From positions 37,912-101,911 of the forward strand of contig NZ_JAKGSG010000006.1 in NCBI RefSeq assembly GCF_021568775.1: a DNA stretch of 64,000 bases. Reading direction: 5' to 3'. The DNA comes from Antribacter soli (GTDB lineage Bacteria; Actinomycetota; Actinomycetes; Actinomycetales; Cellulomonadaceae). Below are positions 51,239-59,674 of this stretch, one piece after another. The notes beneath the pieces are model-generated. The model worked only from the letters and a program-made list of their open reading frames with translations, was not told the origin of the DNA and did not search any database. A program made the position numbers and the translations under genes. Within the stretch, counting starts at the first letter, position 1. Each line of letters starts with the position of its first letter.

Positions 51239-53515
51239 TCAGCCGCCCGGTCCCGGGAGGTCCTCCGGGTGCGGCGCCTCGTTCATCACCGCGACGAGCG
51301 ACCGCAGGCGTGCGTTGTCGAACAGCTCCTCGAGCATGACGACGGCCCCGGCCGAGTCGGCGAGCGGCACCTTCCAGTTCGGGTACTCGGTGTCGGTGCC
51401 CGGCTGGTTCTGGGCGCGGCGCTCCCCCACCGCGTCGGTCAGGTGCACGCCGACGAGCGCGGCCGGGGTGTCCTTGAGGTAGCGGTGCAGCCCCTCGACG
51501 AGCTCGCGCTCGGACGGGTCGAACGTCGTCAGGCCCCGCCTGGAGAGCGCGTCGACGAGCGACTCTCGCTCCGCCCGGGCCTTCGCCCGCAGCACCTGCG
51601 GGTCCGCGGTGAGCAGCCCGAGGCGTTCGCGCAGGTCCACGTGCTCCCCCGCGAGGTACCCGGCGGTGGGCGGCAGGTCGTGCGTCGTCACGGTTGCGAG
51701 CGCCAGGTGCCGGAAGGACGAGGGGTCACGCGGCGTTCCGTCGTCGGACCGCTCGAAAAGGAGGACCGACGTCCCGAGGATGCCGCGGGACGCGAGGTAC
51801 TCGCGGACCCACGGATCGAAGGTGCCCAGGTCCTCCCCGATGATGATGGCGCCGGCGCGATGCGCCTCGAGGCACAGGATGCCGATGAGGGCCTCGTGGT
51901 CGTAGGTGACGTACGCGCCGGCGGACGCGCGGGCGCCGCCCGGGATCCACCACAGCCGGAACAGCCCGAGGACGTGGTCGACGCGCAGGGCGCCCGTGTG
52001 GCGCAAGACGGTGCGGAGCATGTCGCGGTAGGGCGCGTAACCGGCCCGCGCGAGCGCGCCGGGGTTCCACGGCGGCTGCGACCAGTTCTGTCCCTGCTGG
52101 TTGTACATGTCGGGCGGGGCGCCCACGGAGACACCACGGGCGAGGACGGCGGCCTGCGCCCACGCGTCGGCGCCCTCCGGGTGCACGCCGACCGCCAGGT
52201 CCTTCACGAGGCCGATCCGCATGCCCGCCTCGCGGCCGATGCGCTGGGCGGCCTTCAGCTGCTCGTCGGCGACCCACTGGAGCCAGATGAAGAACTGCAC
52301 ACGTTCGGCGAGGGACCGGCGCAGCACGCCCACGGCGGGCGACGTCGGGTCGGCGAGCTCCGGCGGCCAGTTCCGGCCGTTCAGGTGCTCCGCGATCGCG
52401 CACCACGTCGCGAAGTCGACCAGGCCGCGGCCCTGTTCCAGCACGAACTCGTCGAGCGCGGTCTGTCGCGATGCCGAGCGGGGCGCGGTGAACACCACCT
52501 CGAGCGCCGCCCTCTTCGCCTCCCACACCGCGTCGCGGTCGATCGGACCGGGGTCCGTCGAGAGCTCGCGGACCGGCTCGGCGGCCCACTCCACGAGGGA
52601 CCGGTCCGCGGCGGAGAGGTAGGCCGTCTCGCGGATGTCCTCCACCCGGATGTACAGCGGGCTCAGGAAGCGGCGCGACACCGGCAGGTACGGGCTCGGC
52701 GTCAGCGGCACCACCGGTTCGCTCGCGTGCAGCGGGTTCACCGCCACGAAGTCCGCGCCGCCGTTGTGAGCGGTCAGCCACGCAAGGTCGGCGAGGTCGG
52801 CGAGGTCACCCAGCCCCCACGAGTCGCGCGACCGCACGGAGTAGAGCTGGACCAGGAAGCCCCAGGCCTGGCGCCCGGCCACCTCCGGCGGCAGCTCGAG
52901 GCGCTGCGGCGTCACGACGAGGGTGGCCCTCGCCTCCAGCGAGTCGCACCGGGCGTGCAGGGTGTGCCAGCCGAGCGGCAGGTCCTCCGGAAGCGTGACG
53001 ACGGCGCGCTCGAGCGTGCGGGAATCCACGGTGCGGGTCTCGGCCGGCACGTCGGCCCGAGCCAGGGCGCGACGCTCGCGCTCTCCGTGGAGGGTGCCCG
53101 CCGCCGTCACGCGCCAGGGCGTGGCTGTCGGCGACAGCGCGCCGTCGGCTGGCTCGAGCTCCACCCAGGCGTCGAACGGGGCGCCCTCCGGGACGTGCAC
53201 CGACACCTGCTGCTCGACGCCGTGGCGCGCCACGACCGTCGGCGGCAGGACCGTGCGCCACACGTCGTCCCGGGACCGCTCCAGGCTGCCCTCGACCGCC
53301 TGAGGGGTCGAAGCGGGCACGCCGAGCGCTTCCAGCACCGCGACGAGGGTCGTGGCACGCACCTGCTGAGCGACGCCGTAGTGGTCGGTGTACCCGGTCA
53401 GCACCCCGTGCGCGGCGGCCAGGTCCAGCAGCTCGCCGGGCACGCCCGCGCCGGCGGCTGCACCCTCGGCCAGGCCGGGCCCGCCGGCCGGGGGTGTCGT
53501 CGTCTCGTCGCTCAC
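51239..53515 (-). CDS. malQ: 4-alpha-glucanotransferase (amylomaltase)
   Basis: A 758-aa GH77 enzyme transferring maltodextrin segments. The nucleophile is Asp513 in LRVDHVLGLFRLWW, the acid/base Glu is in IIIGEDLGTFDPWV, and the third acid is the Asp of VTTHDLPPTAGYL. WGLGDLADLADLAWLT is the start of the barrel. The N-terminal 200 residues (YTDHYGVAQQVRATTL and a beta-sandwich) are the extra domains typical of actinobacterial and E. coli-type MalQ. It works on cytoplasmic glycogen and maltodextrins. The start is ATG 53515. Confidence 0.96.
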   Translation of the reverse strand: MSDETTTPPAGGPGLAEGAAAGAGVPGELLDLAAAHGVLTGYTDHYGVAQQVRATTLVAVLEALGVPASTPQAVEGSLERSRDDVWRTVLPPTVVARHGVEQQVSVHVPEGAPFDAWVELEPADGALSPTATPWRVTAAGTLHGERERRALARADVPAETRTVDSRTLERAVVTLPEDLPLGWHTLHARCDSLEARATLVVTPQRLELPPEVAGRQAWGFLVQLYSVRSRDSWGLGDLADLADLAWLTAHNGGADFVAVNPLHASEPVVPLTPSPYLPVSRRFLSPLYIRVEDIRETAYLSAADRSLVEWAAEPVRELSTDPGPIDRDAVWEAKRAALEVVFTAPRSASRQTALDEFVLEQGRGLVDFATWCAIAEHLNGRNWPPELADPTSPAVGVLRRSLAERVQFFIWLQWVADEQLKAAQRIGREAGMRIGLVKDLAVGVHPEGADAWAQAAVLARGVSVGAPPDMYNQQGQNWSQPPWNPGALARAGYAPYRDMLRTVLRHTGALRVDHVLGLFRLWWIPGGARASAGAYVTYDHEALIGILCLEAHRAGAIIIGEDLGTFDPWVREYLASRGILGTSVLLFERSDDGTPRDPSSFRHLALATVTTHDLPPTAGYLAGEHVDLRERLGLLTADPQVLRAKARAERESLVDALSRRGLTTFDPSERELVEGLHRYLKDTPAALVGVHLTDAVGERRAQNQPGTDTEYPNWKVPLADSAGAVVMLEELFDNARLRSLVAVMNEAPHPEDLPGPGG

Positions 53516-53570
53516 AGGAAAGATCCTGCCATCCCAAGAGCCCGAAGCCGCGGAACCCGGTCCGCGCCCC

Positions 53571-54635
53571 TCACTGCACGCCCGGCACCTCGACGACGGA
53601 CGACGCGACGATCCCGGACGCCAGGAGCTCGGCGTGGGCCGCGCTGCGCAGCGCGCGCTCGATCTCCCACTGCTTCGCGGGCCGCGTCTGCACGTGGAGG
53701 GTGAAGGTCACCGCGGCAGTGTCGACCGCGTCGATCCCCCGCACCGACGGCGCCTCCAGGAGGAACTCGGCGAGCCGGGGGTCGGTACGCACGCGGTCCG
53801 CCGCCCGGCCGAGGGCCGTGCGCACGGCGTCGACGTCCGACCCGACCGGCACCTGCACCGACGCCAGGGCGCGGCTCCACTCCTGCGTGCGGTTCCCGGC
53901 GCGCACGATCTCGCCGTTGCGGACGTACCAGAGCGTGCCGTCGAAGGCCCGCACCTGCGTCAGCCGCAGGCCCAGCTCCTGCACCGTGCCGACGACGCCG
54001 CCGCCGAGGTCCACGTTGTCACCCACGCCGAACTGGTCCTCGACGAGGAGGAACAGCCCGGAGATCACGTCCTTGACGAGGGCCTGCGCGCCGAAGCCGA
54101 CCGCGATGCCCACCACGCCCAGCGACGCGAGGATCGGGGCGTAGTTCACCTCCAGCTCGCCCAGGATCATCAGCACCATCAGCGCGCCGATCACGACGTT
54201 CGCCGTCGAGCGCAGGACCGAGCCGACCGTGCGGGCGCGCTGGGCGCGCCGCTGCGTCGTGAGCGGGTTGGCCATCGCGAAGGCGTCGGCCATGAACTGC
54301 GGCGTGAACCCCTTGCGAGGGCGAGGGCGAGGGCGAGGGCGGCCCGCCCCCGGGCCCCCGGGGAGGGTGCCGGGCGCTGCGACAGGGTTCGCCGCCACCT
54401 GGGCCGCGGCCCCCGGGTCCGTCGACCCGCCCGGCCCTGCCGCGTGCTCGCCGTACCGGGCCGGCCTCGGAATACCGGCAGCGATCCGCTCGGCGACGTG
54501 CGAGATCACCCGGCGCACCACGGCGAGCAGGATGAACCCGAAGACGAGGATGAGGATGATCCGGAGCGGGGTGTCGAGGAACCACTGCCAGAAGTCCTCG
54601 GCACTCTCGAAGAACTGCATGGCGAAGGAAGACAT
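53571..54635 (-). CDS. MscS-family mechanosensitive channel
   Basis: A 354-aa membrane protein. Three TM regions: one at the N-terminus (IILILVFGFILLAVVRRVIS), then after a cytoplasmic Pro/Arg linker STANVVIGALMVLMILGEL, and the pore helix LGVVGIAVGFGAQALVKDVISG, whose Gly/Ala pattern is the MscS signature. The beta domain (LGGGVVGTVQELGLRLTQVR) and the alpha/beta cytoplasmic cage follow. It releases solutes under osmotic down-shock. The linker includes four Arg-Pro dipeptides coded by GGGCGA hexamer repeats near 54318-54345. ATG 54635 was chosen; a GTG directly before is possible. Confidence 0.92.
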   Translation of the reverse strand: MSSFAMQFFESAEDFWQWFLDTPLRIILILVFGFILLAVVRRVISHVAERIAAGIPRPARYGEHAAGPGGSTDPGAAAQVAANPVAAPGTLPGGPGAGRPRPRPRPRKGFTPQFMADAFAMANPLTTQRRAQRARTVGSVLRSTANVVIGALMVLMILGELEVNYAPILASLGVVGIAVGFGAQALVKDVISGLFLLVEDQFGVGDNVDLGGGVVGTVQELGLRLTQVRAFDGTLWYVRNGEIVRAGNRTQEWSRALASVQVPVGSDVDAVRTALGRAADRVRTDPRLAEFLLEAPSVRGIDAVDTAAVTFTLHVQTRPAKQWEIERALRSAAHAELLASGIVASSVVEVPGVQ

Positions 54636-54726
54636 CACGTCACACCACGCTACCGGGGGCGGCGGCGTGGTACGTGCAGGTCAGGCCACCTTCACAATCC
54701 CCGCAAGAGTTCCGGGGAATCGGGTC

Positions 54727-54963
54727 TCACGACGCGCGCAGGACGTCCATCTCGGCGGCGAGGTTGTCAGCCTCCGGACCCACGATCACCTGGACCACGC
54801 GACCGGACCGCACCACGCCGAACGCGCCGGACGACTTCAGCCCGGGCTCGTCCACCAGCGCCGGGTCGCTCACCTCGACGCGCAGACGGGTGATGCACGG
54901 CTCCAGGTCGACGACGTTCGATGTGCCGCCGAGGGCCGCGAGGATCTGGTTCGCCTTGGTCAT
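54727..54963 (-). CDS. Stand-alone PTS EIIB domain (glucose/GlcNAc type)
   Basis: A 78-aa protein equal to a single EIIB-Glc domain: ILAALGGTSNVVDLEPCITRL with the phosphorylated Cys23, then LRVEVSDPALVDEPGLKSSG and VVQVIVGPEADNLAAEM. It should receive phosphate from EIIA and pass it to a sugar bound by EIIC. No EIIC, EIIA, HPr or EI gene is near; separate IIB proteins for GlcNAc or glucose are common in actinobacteria. ATG 54963 was chosen over an upstream in-frame GTG. Confidence 0.92.
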   Translation of the reverse strand: MTKANQILAALGGTSNVVDLEPCITRLRVEVSDPALVDEPGLKSSGAFGVVRSGRVVQVIVGPEADNLAAEMDVLRAS

Positions 54964-55104
54964 GTGCCATCTCCGATCCGTGCGTCTTTGCAGGTCTGCC
55001 ACCACCCTATCGGTGCGCGCAAGGGGTCTGGCACGTAGCCGGGGTCACAACCCTGAGCGGCCTGCACGCGACCGAGTGTCACATGCGAGTGGGAAGATGT
55101 CCCG

Positions 55105-55485
55105 GTGACAGATTCGTTCTACGAGGCCGTCGGCGGGCACGAGACCTTCGTCCGGCTCGTCGACGCGTTCTACGACGGGGTGGCCGGAGACCCGGTCCTG
55201 CGCCCGATGTATCCCGAGGAGGACCTGGGCCCCGCCAAGGAGCGCCTGACCCTCTTCCTCGAGCAGTACTGGGGCGGGCCGGGCACCTACTCGGAGCAGC
55301 GCGGGCACCCCCGGCTGCGGATGCGCCACGCACCGTTCAAGGTGAACCCCGACGCGCGTGACCGCTGGCTCACGCACATGCGCGCCGCGGTCAGCACCCT
55401 CGGGCTCGCCCCGCTGAACGAGGCGCAGCTCTGGGACTACCTGGAGCGCGCGGCGTTCTCCATGATCAACACGTTCGAGGAATGA
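55105..55485 (+). CDS. glbO: Group II truncated haemoglobin (trHbO)
   Basis: A 126-aa 2-on-2 globin. YEAVGGHETFVRLVDAFYDG covers helix B, the CD corner has LRPMYPEEDLG with Tyr36 at CD1 as in trHbO, LEQYWGGPGTYSEQRGHPRL carries the group II Trp/Gly pattern, and the proximal His75 is in LRMRHAPF. It binds O2 and probably works in oxygen delivery or redox defence. The start is GTG 55105. Its final codons and stop (TTCGAGGAATGA) are repeated 92 bp downstream, and the interval holds a gene-end repeat. Confidence 0.95.
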   Translation: MTDSFYEAVGGHETFVRLVDAFYDGVAGDPVLRPMYPEEDLGPAKERLTLFLEQYWGGPGTYSEQRGHPRLRMRHAPFKVNPDARDRWLTHMRAAVSTLGLAPLNEAQLWDYLERAAFSMINTFEE

Positions 55486-55577
55486 TCCGTAGCGAAGCGG
55501 AGGGTGAGGGCCGAGGAACGGGGCACCCGCCCGAAGCGGAGCGCAGGATCATCCCGACCAGAACCTTCGAGGAATGA
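55474..55577 (+). repeat. Stop-codon-anchored repeat insertion between trHbO and TesB genes
   Basis: TTCGAGGAATGA occurs at 55474-55485 (end of the haemoglobin gene) and at 55566-55577 (just before TesB). Between them lies a 71-bp element (55482-55552) bounded by ATGATCC/GGATCAT, so the TGA stop is inside the terminal inverted repeat. Its core matches the repeat after lacI (GGGCCGAGG, GGCAC, CGCCCG, AGCGGA, CGCAGG in the same order). The second copy of the 12-mer supplies GAGGA, a plausible ribosome-binding site for TesB. Confidence 0.9.
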
Positions 55578-55584
55578 CGAAGCC

Positions 55585-56562
55585 TTGGACCGACCTGCCG
55601 AGAACCTGACCGAAGCCCCCGCCGGTGCGCCGCTGGGCGTCACGACGCCGTCGGGCAGCGAGCCCGACGCGCTCGACGACCTCCTGACGGTCCTCGACCT
55701 GCGCCACCTCGAGGGCTGGGGCCCCCGTGGCGAGGACGACGCGTTCCGCGGCGACAGCGTGCCCGGCATCGCCCGGCGCGTCTACGGCGGGCAGGTGCTG
55801 GCCCAGGCGATCGTCGCCGCAGGCCGCACGGTGCCCGAGGGTCGCAACATCCACTCCCTGCACGGCTACTTCCTGCGGGAGGGGTCGCTGGAGGTGCCGA
55901 TCGACTTCGCCGTCGAACGGTTGCGTGACGGCCGGTCGTTCAGCGCGCGCCGCACGCACGCCTCCCAGTTCGGCAAGCCGATCCTGTCGATGATCGCGTC
56001 GTTCCAGGAGGAGCAGGGCGGCTTCGAGCACACGTCCCCGATGCCCGACGACGTCCCGCCGCCCTCGGAGGTCCGCTCCGCCTTCGAGGAGCTCGCCGGC
56101 ATCGACCACCCCGCGGCGAAGTTCTGGACGGACGCCTCGGCGTTCGAGCTGCGCCACGTCGGGGGGTCGCTGTATCTCGGGCCCGACGCCGCCGTGCGGG
56201 ACGGCCGGCCCGCCCCCGACACGCAGATGGTGTGGATGCGCTCGCGGCGCCCGCTCGCGAGCGACGACCAGCTCCTGCACCGCGCCCTGCTCGCGTACGC
56301 GTGCGACCAGCTCATGCTCGAGCCCGCCCTGCGCGTCGCCGGGAAGTCGTGGATGGACGTGGGCGGGACGGTGCCCATGGCGAGCCTCGACCACGCGATG
56401 TGGTGGCACCGCGACGTGCGCGTCGACGAGTGGCTGCTCTACGTGCAGGGCTCGGCGTCCGCGCAGGGCGGCCGAGCGCTCGGACACACGCGGGTCTTCC
56501 GCGAGGACGGCACGCTGGTCGCGTCGATCGCGCAGGAAGGCATGATCCGCCTTCCCGCCTGA
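55585..56562 (+). CDS. tesB: Acyl-CoA thioesterase II (TesB)
   Basis: A 325-aa double-hotdog thioesterase hydrolysing acyl-CoA. Landmarks are VYGGQVLAQAIVAAGRTVPE, NIHSLHGYFLREGSLEVPID, RDGRSFSARRTHASQFGKPI in the first hotdog and MASLDHAMWWHRDVRVDEWL with the catalytic Asp in the second; GRALGHTRVFREDGTLVASI ends it. TTG 55585, 11 bp after GAGGA, is the most sensible start; an in-frame GTG at 55504 lies within the repeat and would add 27 non-conserved residues. Before the repeat inserted, TesB probably followed the haemoglobin stop directly. Confidence 0.93.
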   Translation: MDRPAENLTEAPAGAPLGVTTPSGSEPDALDDLLTVLDLRHLEGWGPRGEDDAFRGDSVPGIARRVYGGQVLAQAIVAAGRTVPEGRNIHSLHGYFLREGSLEVPIDFAVERLRDGRSFSARRTHASQFGKPILSMIASFQEEQGGFEHTSPMPDDVPPPSEVRSAFEELAGIDHPAAKFWTDASAFELRHVGGSLYLGPDAAVRDGRPAPDTQMVWMRSRRPLASDDQLLHRALLAYACDQLMLEPALRVAGKSWMDVGGTVPMASLDHAMWWHRDVRVDEWLLYVQGSASAQGGRALGHTRVFREDGTLVASIAQEGMIRLPA

Positions 56563-56623
56563 CCGCCGCTGCGTGGAAGAGGGTCCTCGCGGGTCCGCCG
56601 GGACGGCGGACCGCCCCGCCGGC

Positions 56624-57112
56624 TCAGCGCCGACGGAACTTCGGCGGCTCCCCGACGAACCCCTCCCACGCGGCCCGCTCCTCGGACGAGATGCGGCGCG
56701 GGTTCCCCGTCTCGGCGTCGACCAGGACGATCGTCGTGACCGCCCGCGCGTACGGCTCACCGCCGGTCGCGGGGGCGACCCGGTCGAAGCGGTGCCCGCC
56801 GTCGTGCACCTCGTAGCAGACGTCCAGGCTCGCCCCGCCGATGTGGCCGATCCACATCTCGACCCGCACGGGCGTGCGCGTGTACGCGAGCGGCCGCAGG
56901 TACTCGATCTCCTGCCGTGCGACGAACGTGTGGCTCGGCGCGCCCGGCCCCGTCGCGATGACGGCCGTGGGCCAGGGCTCCTCCGCGTCCTCGTGGTGCC
57001 AGAACGCGGTGATGCGGGCCTCCTGGAGGAGCCCGAGCATCTCGACGTTGTTGACGTGCTGGTACGCGTCCAGGTCGGACCAGCGCAGGGAGACGGGGAT
57101 GTGCAGACGCAT
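56624..57112 (-). CDS. Acyl-CoA thioesterase, 4HBT family
   Basis: A 162-aa single-hotdog protein. LRWSDLDAYQHVNNVEMLGL carries the catalytic Asp/His motif (D-x-D-A-x-x-H-V-N-N), then LLQEARITAFWHHED and RQEIEYLRPLAYTRTPVRVE, as in YbgC/FadM-like thioesterases of actinobacteria. It cleaves small or aromatic acyl-CoAs; the substrate is unknown. The start is ATG 57112. It is convergent with tesB. Confidence 0.92.
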   Translation of the reverse strand: MRLHIPVSLRWSDLDAYQHVNNVEMLGLLQEARITAFWHHEDAEEPWPTAVIATGPGAPSHTFVARQEIEYLRPLAYTRTPVRVEMWIGHIGGASLDVCYEVHDGGHRFDRVAPATGGEPYARAVTTIVLVDAETGNPRRISSEERAAWEGFVGEPPKFRRR

Positions 57113-57144
57113 GCGACCATCTTCGCCCACCGGCGGGCCTGGCC

Positions 57145-57195
57145 CGGTCGTTCGGCCCGACGCCGGTCGCTCGGCCCGACGCCGGTCGCTCGGCC
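57145..57195. repeat. 19-bp tandem repeat, about 2.7 copies
   Basis: The unit CGGTCGCTCGGCCCGACGC occurs twice and again in part (first copy has one base change) in the spacer between the thioesterase and lipoprotein genes. It may be a replication-slippage product; no regulatory meaning is evident. Confidence 0.8.
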
Positions 57196-57303
57196 GGGTG
57201 CTCGCCTAATCGTTACGGGTCGGGAGCCGGGGCGCGCCACCGTGCTACGGTCCGCGTCTGATTCGTCCGGTTATTTGTCCGGTTCCGACGGTGGGAGGAA
57301 ACG

Positions 57304-57807
57304 ATGCGCCGCATCGTCGCGGGTGTGGTCCTGGTGGTGCTGGCCCTGCCGATCAGCGTGGCGGGTTGCGCCCCTGGCTCACAGGGCGGTCCGAGCGCCG
57401 CGAGCGCCACGGCGAGCCCGGCCGAGCTGACCCAGGCGGAGGCGGGCGAGCGGTACGTGGAGATGGTGCGCCCGTACAACGAGGTGCTCGAGCAGCTCGA
57501 GACGGCGATCAACGAGGGCCGTCCGCTCGACGAGCAGACCGGGCTCGCCGCCGCGACGGCGGGAGCTCTCCGCGCGGAGATCGACGGCTTGCGGGCCACC
57601 ACCTGGCCGGCCGACGTGCAGCCGCACGCCGACGCTCTCGCCGACGCCTCCGAGCAGGCGGTCCCGCTGTGGGAGGAGGCGAGCCGCGCCACCACGCAGG
57701 ACACGCTCGTCGCCGCGGTACAGGCGGCGACCGCACCTGGCGGTGACGAGGCCGCGACCATCCGAGAGCTGCTCGCCCTGGACGCCTACGACGAGTCGGA
57801 CTACTGA
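57304..57807 (+). CDS. Small secreted lipoprotein, function unknown
   Basis: A 167-aa protein. The signal peptide ends in the lipobox ISVAG with Cys22, followed by a Ser/Ala/Gly tether. The mature part is helical and acidic: AEAGERYVEMVRPYNEVLEQ, AAATAGALRAEIDGLRATTW, DALADASEQAVPLWEEASRA. This four-helix-like composition resembles many actinobacterial cell-surface lipoproteins with no known role. The start ATG 57304 follows GGGAGGAAACG. It is convergent with the dynamin-like operon, 11 bp away. Confidence 0.85.
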   Translation: MRRIVAGVVLVVLALPISVAGCAPGSQGGPSAASATASPAELTQAEAGERYVEMVRPYNEVLEQLETAINEGRPLDEQTGLAAATAGALRAEIDGLRATTWPADVQPHADALADASEQAVPLWEEASRATTQDTLVAAVQAATAPGGDEAATIRELLALDAYDESDY

Positions 57808-57817
57808 CCCGGACCGG

Positions 57818-59674
57818 TCAGCGCGCCGCGGCCGAGGCCGCCTTGCGGCACCGCTCCAGCGCGGCGAGCTCCTCGCCGACGGGTTGCCGCACGAGCCGGT
57901 CTGCGACTCCCGCCACGGACTCGCGCAGCCGACGTCGGGCCACAGCGGCGCGGCGGCGAGCCCCGACCGCCGCGAACAGGCGGGACACGAGCGCGACGAG
58001 CACCCCGAGCACGAGCCCGCCGAGCACCATGAGCGTGGGCCACGGCACCTGGAACGGGTCCACCGCCTCGCCGGGACCGGACGAGGGCGGCGTCCAGCCG
58101 GGAAACACGACGTCCTCGCCACCGGTCCACATCGGCGGCGTCCACACCGGGGTGGGCAGGGAGGGGAGCTGCAGGTACGCGAACAGGAACAGCGCCGTGA
58201 GCCACAGGAGCCCGGCGACGACGACGGTCACGAGCGCCCACTGCAGGACGTTCACGGCCTGCCACCACCAGGGCCTGCGCACGGTCTCGAGCCACGTGAG
58301 CGCGACGGCATGGTCGAGGGCACCGGGCAGCTCGTCGATCCCGTCCTGCGCGCGGGACCGCGCGGCGAGCACCCAGGAGTCGGCGACGCCGTCGGTCATC
58401 TCCTCGACGTAGCGACGCACCGCGGACGACGCAGCGGACCGCACCGCCGGCCGGGGAGCCGGCAGCGACGTGCGGACGAGGTCGGGTCTGTCCGCGGGCA
58501 CGCGACGGTCGGCGGCACGCAGGCCGAGCCGGCGCAGCGGGTCGCGCCGCAGGCCCGCGACCCAGCGGGTCAGGGGCCACCCGGTCGCCGCGTGCGCGTC
58601 CCGCTTCGCCGACTCCCGCACCGCGCTGACCACGGTAGGCACGCCGGCCGCGTCCTCCAGGGCGGCCAGCAGCGCGGTCTGCGCGCGGTCGCCGGCGTGC
58701 TGCGGGGGCGGCGCCCCGCAGGCGTCGACGATCCGCGCGGCGACAGACCGCTCGTCAGCGCCGAGCCGCGCGTTCGCGGCCTCCCGCTTCGCCGCCGCCT
58801 GGGCCAGCAGACCGTGCAGCGCGTCGACCCCCTGCCCCGTCCGGGCCGACAGCGCCATCACGCGCGCCCCGGCGAGCCCGTCGTCGGCGAGGAGCCGCCG
58901 CAGGTCGGCGAGCATCGCCTCGGTCTCGTCGGACGCGAGCCTGTCCACCTGGTTGAGCGCCACGACGACCACGTCCGCGCGGCCCGCGAGCGGCCGCAGG
59001 AAGCCCTCGTGCAGGGCTGCGTCCGCGTACTTCTGCGGGTCGACCACCCACACCAGCAGGTCCGCCCGCGCCACCAGCCGCTCGGCCCGCACCCGGTGGT
59101 CGGTCATGACGGAGTCGTGGTCGGGCAGGTCCAGCAGCACCAGTCCCGACACGTCGCCCGCGGGCGTCCTGCGGCGGAAGAGCCCGCGCAGGCCTTTGCC
59201 CACGCTGCCCGACGCCGGCCGGTCACCCGGGTGCACCCCGTCGCCCGGGTCGTCACCGGCCGCAGCAGAACCCGGCGAGGCAGAACGTGCCGGAGCAGTG
59301 CCGGACGCGGCCGGCTCGGCCTCGGCGAGGTCCCCGCCCGCCATCAGGTGACGGCGTGGCACGTCGAGCCAGTCCAGCAGCGGGTCGGCGCCATCGCCCC
59401 AGACCGCGGCGAGCGCGTGCGACGTCGTCGGACGGCGGACCCCCGGGACGGCGATGTCCTGGCCGGCGACGGCGTTGAACACCGACGACTTGCCCGACCC
59501 GGTCGCCCCCGCCAGGGCAACCACCGTGTGCTCGGCGGACAGCCCGCCGCGCTCCCGGGCGCGGTTGATCACGGCGCGCGCGTCGTCGACGAGCGCCTGC
59601 GCGAGCCGGCCCTCTGCCTCGCTCGCTGCGGTCTCCAGGGCGGAGGTTCGGTCGACGAGGTCGAGCCGGCTCAC
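57818..59674 (-). CDS. Dynamin-like GTPase with two TM helices (DynB-like partner)
   Basis: A 618-aa GTPase. G1 is GATGSGKSS (56-64), G3 DLPDHDS, G4 NQVD and a G5-like SART. A Pro/Ala-rich insertion interrupts the G domain at about 115-160. Two C-terminal TM helices (ALVTVVVAGLLWLTALFLFA; TLMVLGGLVLGVLVALVSRL) flank an extracytoplasmic Pro/Trp-rich loop. GTG 59674 overlaps the upstream GTPase by 4 bp. The pair matches the DynA/DynB arrangement, in which two bacterial dynamins stabilise cell-division rings in sporulating Streptomyces. A role at the septum or membrane is inferred. Confidence 0.8.
   Translation of the reverse strand: MSRLDLVDRTSALETAASEAEGRLAQALVDDARAVINRARERGGLSAEHTVVALAGATGSGKSSVFNAVAGQDIAVPGVRRPTTSHALAAVWGDGADPLLDWLDVPRRHLMAGGDLAEAEPAASGTAPARSASPGSAAAGDDPGDGVHPGDRPASGSVGKGLRGLFRRRTPAGDVSGLVLLDLPDHDSVMTDHRVRAERLVARADLLVWVVDPQKYADAALHEGFLRPLAGRADVVVVALNQVDRLASDETEAMLADLRRLLADDGLAGARVMALSARTGQGVDALHGLLAQAAAKREAANARLGADERSVAARIVDACGAPPPQHAGDRAQTALLAALEDAAGVPTVVSAVRESAKRDAHAATGWPLTRWVAGLRRDPLRRLGLRAADRRVPADRPDLVRTSLPAPRPAVRSAASSAVRRYVEEMTDGVADSWVLAARSRAQDGIDELPGALDHAVALTWLETVRRPWWWQAVNVLQWALVTVVVAGLLWLTALFLFAYLQLPSLPTPVWTPPMWTGGEDVVFPGWTPPSSGPGEAVDPFQVPWPTLMVLGGLVLGVLVALVSRLFAAVGARRRAAVARRRLRESVAGVADRLVRQPVGEELAALERCRKAASAAAR

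Noticed and set aside
51012..53704. Plus-strand frames with poly-Gly starts opposite malQ
   Set aside because: They are antisense to a complete malQ with all catalytic motifs and begin in unreliable G-runs.
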